Shown here piece by piece: positions 1 to 4,592 of a DNA stretch of 5,509 nt. The stretch covers positions 1 through 5,509 of the forward strand of contig JAUWSD010000091.1 in NCBI GenBank assembly GCA_030610225.1. Direction: 5' to 3'. The DNA is from Chloroflexota bacterium (GTDB taxonomy: Bacteria > Chloroflexota > Anaerolineae > Anaerolineales > UBA11579). The number at the start of each line of letters is the position of its first letter. Positions within the stretch are counted from its first letter, which is position 1. The position numbers were made by a program, and so were the translations under genes. The notes beneath the pieces were generated by a model, which made no database searches, had not been told where the DNA came from, and saw nothing but the letters and a program-made list of their open reading frames with translations.

Positions 1-14
1 AGTTTACATCTAAA

Positions 15-40
15 TCCTGAATTAATAGTCTAATTCAGGA
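15..40 (-). terminator. Perfect 10-bp inverted repeat past the end of the leftward operon; possible weak terminator
   Basis: TCCTGAATTA at 15-24 pairs perfectly with TAATTCAGGA at 31-40 around the 6-nt loop ATAGTC. It begins 25 bp beyond the stop codon of the isopentenyl phosphate kinase gene, where an operon terminator would be expected. Read on the minus strand the stem is followed by only a short T run (TTTAGATG), and the loop-side half of the stem is AT-rich, so it is a poor textbook intrinsic terminator. It could also be an RNA 3'-end stabiliser or a protein-binding palindrome belonging to whatever lies left of the window. The structure is certain; its role is inferred. Confidence 0.5.
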
Positions 41-65
41 AGAATCTGCTGTCAAATTACCAAAA

Positions 66-869
66 TCAGGAAATATTGCTGACAATAGTACCTGAAGGCT
101 TGCCTTCAAGCACTGATTTGATCGATCCCGGCAGCGTACCGGAAAAGATCTGGATGCTTGTTTTTGGCAGGGAGGCTGCCAGCGAAAGCATATTCTCAAC
201 CTTACTGGCCATCCCACCCGTAACATCCGTGTCAACAGATCCAGTGATCTCAGCCCTGAATCTCTGATAGTTTCCAGGGTTGATGTTTTGGATAAGCGCT
301 TGTTTATCAGGATAATCTGTGAACACTCCATTCTCTATCCCGGCAAGCAGTATCCAGGTTGGGTTGAATTGCTTTGCCAGGAATGCAAATATATCTTCAG
401 TCGACAGGATCGTTCCACCCAGAACCTGGTCGAAGGCCACATCTCCATACACGAGTGGAATTCCACCATTTTCTATTGCAGTCATCATTGGGCCAAGGGC
501 ATTTTTTTGGATAATATGGTTTGAAACGGATGCAGAAGTGGACATTGAGAAAGAGATAACTGGAAGCCCAACTTTGTGGAGAGCTTCTGTAACGATATTG
601 TTCAGTGACTTTGCCCGGTACCAGACCTCGAAGAATCCCTGCCAATCTTCTTTGTCCTTCACCCCATTATATGTATCATGTTTTGATGCTGCATGGTGGC
701 CAAATGACCCTGAACCATGCCCGATCAGCAGCTGAATATCGGGGTTTGAAGAGTGAAAATCTGAGATCTCCTCAGCTATTCTGCCAATCAACCCCAGCTT
801 AGGGGTGTTTGCCTGCGATTTATCTGTGATGAGTGAACCGCCAAGCTTCAGGAAAATAGTCTCATTCAT
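66..869 (-). CDS. Isopentenyl phosphate kinase (alternative mevalonate pathway)
   Basis: A 267-residue amino-acid-kinase-fold protein, the usual length for isopentenyl phosphate kinase, which phosphorylates isopentenyl phosphate to IPP with ATP in the cytosol. Visible motifs: N-terminal FLKLGGSLIT (K8, G10-G11) with K17 for nucleotide phosphates; HGSGSFGHH at 51-59, whose H58 matches the catalytic histidine that distinguishes this family from other amino-acid kinases; YGDVAFD at 141-147; ILSTEDI at 154-160; and DVTGGMASK at 215-223 in the ATP-binding half. I chose the ATG at 869 because the protein then begins right before the conserved FLKLGGS strand and a G-rich Shine-Dalgarno (GGGGG, 876-880) sits 6 nt upstream; the GTG at 908 would add 13 unneeded residues. 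The start overlaps the mevalonate kinase stop by 8 bp (ATGAATGA), so translational coupling is likely. Family call is strong; substrate is inferred from motif and neighbour. Confidence 0.92.
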   Translation of the reverse strand: MNETIFLKLGGSLITDKSQANTPKLGLIGRIAEEISDFHSSNPDIQLLIGHGSGSFGHHAASKHDTYNGVKDKEDWQGFFEVWYRAKSLNNIVTEALHKVGLPVISFSMSTSASVSNHIIQKNALGPMMTAIENGGIPLVYGDVAFDQVLGGTILSTEDIFAFLAKQFNPTWILLAGIENGVFTDYPDKQALIQNINPGNYQRFRAEITGSVDTDVTGGMASKVENMLSLAASLPKTSIQIFSGTLPGSIKSVLEGKPSGTIVSNIS

Positions 870-1815
870 TTTGAGCCCCCAGACAGGTTGTGATGGTGTT
901 GACAGCACCAGCAGCCATTAGAGCGTCTGAGACTTCCTGACTATTTTCTTTGGTTACAAGTGCGATCATGATCCCGCCGCGTCCGCCACCAGACAATTTG
1001 GCACCAAATGCACCTGCGTCAAGGGCGGCTTCACACAGCAGGTCAAGTTCAGGTGACGAGACATCCATTTCCTGCAGGAGTTTCTGATTTTCATTCATCA
1101 GCCTGCCGAGTTTTTGCCGATCAGCTGTGTTCAGAGTTAATCTTGCTTCAAGAGCGATATCACCGCAAGCTTCGAATAGTGCATTGTATTTATCAGGGTT
1201 CTCCTCCCAGGCTTTGCGAACATCTCCCACTGTTATCGCTGTGGAGCTTTTTAAACCAGTATCAGCGAGCACAAAATCGTAAGAGTGCTGCAATTCGATC
1301 ATTTCTATCGTCTGCCCTTTTATATAGAAGATCGGTAGCTGATAGGTTATTACGGTATTATCGATCCCGGAGGGTGTGCCGTGGTGGATCTTTTCAATTT
1401 CATAGGTGATCTGATTGACAATCTCATCTTCGAGGCTGGCACCCAAAAAGGTGGAGACGGCCCTGATTATGGCAGCAGAAATGGCGGCCCCGGAACCCAT
1501 CCCTGCAGCAAGTGGGATCGTGGAACTGAGCTGCAGTTTGAAAGCGGGGTGGGATGTTACTCCCAGCTCTTTTAATGTCAGCTCAATTGATCTGCTGATG
1601 GCATGCTCAAGCGGCAGGTCCTTGATCGAGTTCTCAAGATCGAAAGCGGGGTCCTGGATCTGGATGCTGTTCGAGGGCTGCCCGATCAATGGAGTAACTA
1701 TAGCGCGTGCGCGTACTTCCATGACAGGGGCAGCGATCGCTGGCTGACCATATACAACGGCGTGTTCACCAAATAATATTATTTTTCCGGGTGCAGAAGA
1801 AGTTATTGCTGGCAT
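862..1815 (-). CDS. mvk: Mevalonate kinase (GHMP kinase family)
   Basis: A 317-residue GHMP kinase, typical for prokaryotic mevalonate kinases, converting mevalonate to 5-phosphomevalonate with ATP. Seen in order: APGKIILFGEHAVVYG (8-23), the N-terminal signature with its GEHAVVYG mevalonate kinase form; PLAAGMGSGAA (101-111), the ATP phosphate-binding loop; HGTPSGIDNTV (145-155), in which D152 corresponds to the catalytic aspartate; and AKLSGGGRGG (272-281), GHMP motif 3. The phosphate loop reads GMGSGAA rather than the commoner GLGSSAA, losing the second serine but keeping S108. The ATG at 1815 places the kinase motif 10 residues in; only a weak purine stretch (AAAGAGAAAA) precedes it. It follows the UbiA gene by 16 bp and overlaps the isopentenyl phosphate kinase start by 8 bp, so all three probably share a transcript. 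Galactokinase or phosphomevalonate kinase are less likely because of the GEHAVVYG and GTPSGIDNT motifs. Confidence 0.94.
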   Translation of the reverse strand: MPAITSSAPGKIILFGEHAVVYGQPAIAAPVMEVRARAIVTPLIGQPSNSIQIQDPAFDLENSIKDLPLEHAISRSIELTLKELGVTSHPAFKLQLSSTIPLAAGMGSGAAISAAIIRAVSTFLGASLEDEIVNQITYEIEKIHHGTPSGIDNTVITYQLPIFYIKGQTIEMIELQHSYDFVLADTGLKSSTAITVGDVRKAWEENPDKYNALFEACGDIALEARLTLNTADRQKLGRLMNENQKLLQEMDVSSPELDLLCEAALDAGAFGAKLSGGGRGGIMIALVTKENSQEVSDALMAAGAVNTITTCLGAQNE

Positions 1816-1831
1816 ATTGTTTTCTCTTTGA

Positions 1832-2698
1832 TCAACTATAGAAGATGATCAGGATCGATAAACCCCAAAGCAGGATATCCATCTTGAGGGGTATGTCTAA
1901 GAGGATGATCTCTTCGGGTGTTTCGCCTTGATCTTTTACTTGAATTAGGTACAGGTAACGGAAGAATCCGAAGATCACAAATGGGATCGTCAGGATCATG
2001 ATATTCGATTCAGGCAAATTGGGAGCTGAGAATGTGTATAAGCTATAGGTCAGGATCGCAAGCGTTAAGGCAATGATTATCAATTGATCCAGAAAGACTT
2101 TTGTGTACGATTCCAGCACCTTCCGCTGCTCATTGTCCGAGTCAGTTTTTTGAGCCAGCTCCGCTCTTCGTTTTCCAAGTGCCATGAAGAGGGCCAGGAA
2201 TGTGGTTGTCATCACCAACCAGGGGGAGATGTAATCGACATCAACCAGGGTTGAACCTGCATACAGGCGAATAACATAGAATGAAGCCAAAAGGAGGACA
2301 TCCAGAATTACGATGTGTTTCAAAATGAATGAATACAGTAAATTCAGGGATATGTATATCAAACAATATACCAGGAACACGGGGGAAAGTAGATATGCAA
2401 GGACACTGCAGACGACGAAAATGAACAGGGCGACAATCATTGCTGTGCGAACTGATAGCACACCAGATGCGATCGGCCTATCTTTCTTCCTTGGGTGGGC
2501 CTGATCTGCCTTCCGGTCAGCAATATCATTGATGATATAGACCCCAGAGGCAAACAGGCTGAAGAGGATGGCTCCAAGGATGGTGTTGATGACCGATTGG
2601 AGGTCATTCAGCTTTCCGCCAAAGATAAGGACTGCAAAAATGAGCAAATTTTTGATCCATTGACGGGGTCTCATGACTTTTATAATTGCTTTGAACAT
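1832..2698 (-). CDS. UbiA-family prenyltransferase, decaprenyl-phosphate phosphoribosyltransferase-like
   Basis: A 288-residue polytopic membrane protein of the UbiA superfamily. Early RPRQWIKNLL (10-19) and the first aspartate-rich motif, NDIADRKADQAHPRKKDRPIASG (N57, D58, D61, D65, H68, R74), are clear. A second conserved stretch follows at 133-147 (D133, R144, YAG). The RPRQWIKN start, LGKRRAEL (174-181), RKVLESY (192-198) and a C-terminal PEEIILLDIPL (261-271) resemble 5-phosphoribosyl-1-pyrophosphate:decaprenyl-phosphate phosphoribosyltransferases more than menaquinone or heme O synthases. That enzyme transfers phosphoribose to polyprenyl phosphate on the inner membrane face. The substrate is inferred; another polar donor or prenyl acceptor is possible. 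I chose the ATG at 2698 because it directly precedes the conserved start; the reading frame stays open upstream to 2929, but that stretch lacks family features and runs antisense to the neighbouring methyltransferase gene. No Shine-Dalgarno is visible. It is first in the leftward operon. Confidence 0.87.
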   Translation of the reverse strand: MFKAIIKVMRPRQWIKNLLIFAVLIFGGKLNDLQSVINTILGAILFSLFASGVYIINDIADRKADQAHPRKKDRPIASGVLSVRTAMIVALFIFVVCSVLAYLLSPVFLVYCLIYISLNLLYSFILKHIVILDVLLLASFYVIRLYAGSTLVDVDYISPWLVMTTTFLALFMALGKRRAELAQKTDSDNEQRKVLESYTKVFLDQLIIIALTLAILTYSLYTFSAPNLPESNIMILTIPFVIFGFFRYLYLIQVKDQGETPEEIILLDIPLKMDILLWGLSILIIFYS

Positions 2699-2719
2699 GA
2701 GTGAATAATAGCATAAAAA
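2691..2719 (+). promoter_or_regulatory. Alternative weak sigma-70-like promoter for the tlyA operon
   Basis: TTGAAC (2691-2696, 4/6 match to TTGACA) and TAAAAA (2714-2719, 4/6 match to TATAAT) are 17 nt apart. Transcription would start near 2726, upstream of the strong Shine-Dalgarno at 2738-2743, so this promoter would give a leadered message carrying the 7-codon ORF. Both boxes are weak in AT-rich DNA, so chance is a real alternative. Confidence 0.2.
2705..2713 (-). promoter_or_regulatory. Extended -10-like element abutting the UbiA-gene start; leaderless promoter candidate
   Basis: On the minus strand TGC (2713-2711) directly precedes TATTAT (2710-2705), a 5/6 match to the sigma-70 -10 box with the TGn extension. 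Exactly 6 nt (TCACTC) separate it from the ATG at 2698, so transcription would be expected to begin at or next to the start codon. I see no convincing -35 hexamer at 16-18 nt spacing, which an extended -10 can tolerate, and no Shine-Dalgarno upstream of the ATG. Sequence and spacing are seen; promoter function is inferred. Confidence 0.45.
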
Positions 2720-2728
2720 AGTTTGAAT

Positions 2729-2758
2729 TTGTGGGAAAGGAAGCGGCGATGTTACAAT
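2729..2758 (+). promoter_or_regulatory. Extended -10-like element abutting the tlyA start; leaderless promoter candidate
   Basis: TGT (2750-2752) directly precedes TACAAT (2753-2758), a 5/6 match to the -10 box with the TGn extension. A poor -35 candidate, TTGTGG (2729-2734, 3/6), lies 18 nt upstream. The -10 ends exactly 6 nt before the tlyA ATG at 2765, so the start site would fall on or beside the start codon. The immediate upstream sequence TAACTT has no Shine-Dalgarno character. It mirrors the arrangement on the UbiA side. Confidence 0.45.
2738..2743 (+). promoter_or_regulatory. Strong Shine-Dalgarno-like site 21 nt upstream of tlyA
   Basis: AGGAAG within GGAAAGGAAG (2734-2743) is the best ribosome-binding site in the divergent region. 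It is 21 nt from the tlyA ATG, too far to serve it directly, but only 5 nt from another ATG at 2749. An in-frame TAA at 2759-2761 rules out an upstream extension of tlyA, so the site either serves the short ORF at 2749 or is fortuitous purine-rich sequence. Confidence 0.35.
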
Positions 2759-2772
2759 TAACTTATGGTTAA
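2749..2772 (+). CDS. Possible 7-codon leader peptide overlapping the tlyA start
   Basis: ATG at 2749 opens a 7-residue frame, MLQLTYG, ending at TAA 2770-2772. It has a well-placed Shine-Dalgarno (AGGAAG, 5-nt spacer). Its stop overlaps the tlyA start in the form ATGGTTAA, an 8-bp overlap of the same geometry as the mevalonate kinase/isopentenyl phosphate kinase junction, which suits ribosome re-initiation. It has no run of a regulatory amino acid and no attenuator-like hairpin that I can see. The leaderless-promoter reading of the same bases competes with it, because a start at 2765 would leave this ORF untranscribed. A frame this short can easily arise by chance. Confidence 0.22.
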   Translation: MLQLTYG

Positions 2773-3562
2773 AAAACGGATTGATGTCCTTCTCGCCGAG
2801 AGGGGTTTGGTTGACAGCAGGGCTAAGGCACAGCGTCTCGTGATGGCTGGTCAGGTTCGTGCAAACGGAGAGGTTGTGAATAAGCCAGCGGATAAGTTTG
2901 AAGAGCATGTCCAGATCAAAATCATTCAAAAGTCCCGCTATGTTTCCCGCGGCGCCGATAAACTGGTCGCTGCAGTAAATGCCTTTGAGCTAAGTATCAA
3001 GGGGGCAGTATGCGCGGATGTGGGATCATCGACAGGTGGTTTCACCGACTGCCTTCTGCAGAACGGCGCTGAGAAGGTGTTTGCGATCGATGTTGGCAAG
3101 GGGATATGGGCTTGGAAGCTAAGGCAGGACCCGCGCGTAGTGGTGATGGAAGGGACAAACGCCAGATATGTTGAGAAGCTGGACCAGGAAGTTGATCTGG
3201 TAACGATCGATGTGTCATTCATCTCTCTAAAGAATATCCTGCCAGTTGTAAAGAACTGGCTCGGGGGTGAGGGTGGAGAGATTGTTGCTTTGATAAAACC
3301 TCAATTTGAGGCTGGCAGAAAGCTGGCATCCAAAGGTAAAGGTGTCATCCGTGACCCACAAGTGCACAGACAGGTATTGATCGATCTGTTGGAATTTAGC
3401 ATATCTGATGGATATAGCATTTTGGGATTGATCAAATCTCCAGTCCTGGGGCCAAAAGGTAACACAGAATTCCTGGTGCATCTTAAAGCAGGCGGTAAGC
3501 AGGCCGGGGATATAATGGGAATGATAAATGAGTTGATCCCGGCAGAAATTAAATCTGAATAG
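2765..3562 (+). CDS. tlyA: TlyA-family rRNA (cytidine-2'-O)-methyltransferase
   Basis: A 265-residue protein of usual TlyA length. An N-terminal S4 RNA-binding domain (about 3-62; RIDVLLAERGLVDSRAKAQ, then VRANGEVV) leads through YVSRGADKL (59-67) into an FtsJ-like Rossmann methyltransferase domain. SAM motif I is DVGSSTGGF (85-93), followed by the acidic IDVGKG (108-113). TIDVSFISL (147-155) and IKPQFEAGR (177-185) carry D149, K178 and E182 of the probable catalytic lysine/aspartate set. Characterised members 2'-O-methylate a cytidine in 23S rRNA, and in some species one in 16S rRNA, affecting capreomycin and viomycin sensitivity; which sites apply here cannot be read from sequence. The ATG at 2765 is the only workable start, because an in-frame TAA lies at 2759-2761. 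No Shine-Dalgarno is in range. It heads the rightward operon, 18 bp before the membrane-protein gene, a neighbour with no obvious functional tie. Confidence 0.93.
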   Translation: MVKKRIDVLLAERGLVDSRAKAQRLVMAGQVRANGEVVNKPADKFEEHVQIKIIQKSRYVSRGADKLVAAVNAFELSIKGAVCADVGSSTGGFTDCLLQNGAEKVFAIDVGKGIWAWKLRQDPRVVVMEGTNARYVEKLDQEVDLVTIDVSFISLKNILPVVKNWLGGEGGEIVALIKPQFEAGRKLASKGKGVIRDPQVHRQVLIDLLEFSISDGYSILGLIKSPVLGPKGNTEFLVHLKAGGKQAGDIMGMINELIPAEIKSE

Positions 3563-3580
3563 AAATTTTAATTGGTGCAT

Positions 3581-4591
3581 ATGGAAAAAACAGAGAAGAA
3601 AAAGAATAATTGGCTTGGTCTGGCGATCGGGATCGGGGTGAGTGTCCTGGCGATTGGACTGTTGATCTATCTGATAGATTTTGAGCTTACCATTGATGCG
3701 ATAAAAAGAGCAGATTTCAAATTCATATTACTATCTGCTGTTTTTCTGATCTGTTATCTGGTGACAAGATCATTGGCCTGGAGGATCATCCTGCAGGATA
3801 AGATCAGCTTCCAGAAAACTTTCTGGACCATCAATGAAGGCTATATGTTCAACAATATCCTGCCCTTCAGGCTGGGTGAGCTGGCAAGAGCCTTCCTTTT
3901 GGACAGCACAGCAAAGATACCCTTCTGGGAGGTGCTCTCAACGATCCTTGTTGAGCGCGTTTTTGATATCGGATTGATGGCTGTTTTCCTGCTTAGCTCG
4001 CTGCCATTTGTAATCGGCGCAGATTGGGTATTGAATTCGGTCATTACCGCTGGAGTATTCGTCGTGCTTGGCTTTGGGTTCCTTTTCTGGGGCGCACGCA
4101 GACCAGACCAGCTGATGAATATCTTTGAGCGGTTGACCAGGCCTTGGCCCAAGCTGGCTGATTTTGCTAAGGATAAAGTTCAGTCACTTTTGGATGGGTT
4201 GAAAGCTCTGGCTTCGGTCAAAGATTTCTTCCGGGTCTTATTCTGGATGGCGATGACATGGGCTTTTTCATTCGCCTGGATCTATGCCCTTATGTTCTCA
4301 TTCTTTGATGTGCCTGAACCCCTTTGGGCTGTTTTTGTAGTAGGCGTGGTCGCCTTAGGTGTTGTGGCACCCTCATCGCCGGGATTTATCGGCGTTTATG
4401 AGGCAGTCATGGTGGGGGCATTGATGGTGTTTAATGTCTCTGAACCAGATGCATTTGCATTTGCAGTCGTTTCTCACGGCTTATTCCTGGTGATCACTAC
4501 CGTTTTAGGAGCTGTTGGTCTATCAAAGGATGGCCAATCATTGGGTGCAGTGTACCGGGGTATTGGCAGACGAAAGAACAAGGAAGAGTAA
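3581..4591 (+). CDS. Integral membrane protein, UPF0104 / lysylphosphatidylglycerol-synthase TM-domain family (flippase-like)
   Basis: A 336-residue hydrophobic protein with a lysine-rich N-terminus (MEKTEKKK) and about seven or eight membrane segments, including roughly 11-32, 46-66, 127-147, 151-171, 218-241, 247-266 and 293-313. Family signatures are NNILPFRLGELARA (91-104), VERVFDI (124-130), APSSPGFIGVYEA (263-275) and SHGLFLV (298-304). It matches the membrane half of MprF alone; there is no cytosolic aminoacyl-transferase domain, so lysyl-phosphatidylglycerol synthesis is not supported. Stand-alone members often neighbour glycosyltransferases and are thought to act in lipid or lipid-linked glycan transfer or flipping; that role is inferred. 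The ATG at 3581 is preferred over TTG 3572 and GTG 3575, although none has a good Shine-Dalgarno. The 18-bp gap after tlyA and 1-bp gap before the glycosyltransferase indicate one operon. The basic tail (RGIGRRKNKEE) is probably cytosolic. Confidence 0.88.
   Translation: MEKTEKKKNNWLGLAIGIGVSVLAIGLLIYLIDFELTIDAIKRADFKFILLSAVFLICYLVTRSLAWRIILQDKISFQKTFWTINEGYMFNNILPFRLGELARAFLLDSTAKIPFWEVLSTILVERVFDIGLMAVFLLSSLPFVIGADWVLNSVITAGVFVVLGFGFLFWGARRPDQLMNIFERLTRPWPKLADFAKDKVQSLLDGLKALASVKDFFRVLFWMAMTWAFSFAWIYALMFSFFDVPEPLWAVFVVGVVALGVVAPSSPGFIGVYEAVMVGALMVFNVSEPDAFAFAVVSHGLFLVITTVLGAVGLSKDGQSLGAVYRGIGRRKNKEE
4581..4586 (+). promoter_or_regulatory. Shine-Dalgarno that fixes the TTG start of the glycosyltransferase
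   Basis: AGGAAG at 4581-4586, inside the last codons of the preceding membrane-protein gene, lies 6 nt before the TTG at 4593. It is among the best ribosome-binding sites in the window and supports a non-ATG start, because no ATG occurs in frame near the conserved N-terminus. Confidence 0.75.
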
Positions 4592-4592
4592 T

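Noticed and set aside
870..908. GTG start at 908 for isopentenyl phosphate kinase
   Set aside because: It adds 13 residues before the conserved FLKLGGS strand and lengthens the overlap with mevalonate kinase to 47 bp. The ATG at 869 has a G-rich ribosome-binding site at the right spacing.
1733..1740. GCGATCGC, the cyanobacterial HIP1 octamer
   Set aside because: I noticed only one copy, whereas HIP1-rich genomes would show several in 5.5 kb. It is one instance of the general GATC excess and does not point to cyanobacteria.
1008..1747. Plus-strand open frames of 64-133 codons opposite mevalonate kinase
   Set aside because: They are antisense shadows of a strongly motif-supported gene, with no recognisable domains, no convincing ribosome-binding sites and unlikely amino-acid composition.
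1829..1851. Two TGATCA palindromes around the end of the UbiA gene as an operator or terminator
   Set aside because: They are 6-bp words in a GATC-rich window and one includes the stop codon. There is no T-run, and the gap is too short and gene-internal for a convincing regulatory site.
2699..2929. A 77-residue N-terminal extension of the UbiA-like protein from a start at 2929
   Set aside because: It lies antisense to the tlyA coding sequence and crosses the divergent promoter region. The added residues show no UbiA family features, and the conserved RPRQWIKN start sits just after the ATG at 2698.
3227..3580. 117-codon minus-strand frame opposite the end of tlyA
   Set aside because: It lies antisense to conserved methyltransferase sequence. 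No domain, no matching neighbour and no ribosome-binding site support it.
3563..3580. A -10-like TTTAAT (3567-3572) before the membrane-protein gene, suggesting a third leaderless start
   Set aside because: The spacing to ATG is 8 nt rather than 6, there is no TGn extension and no -35 at a workable distance. The 18-bp gap is better explained by readthrough from tlyA.
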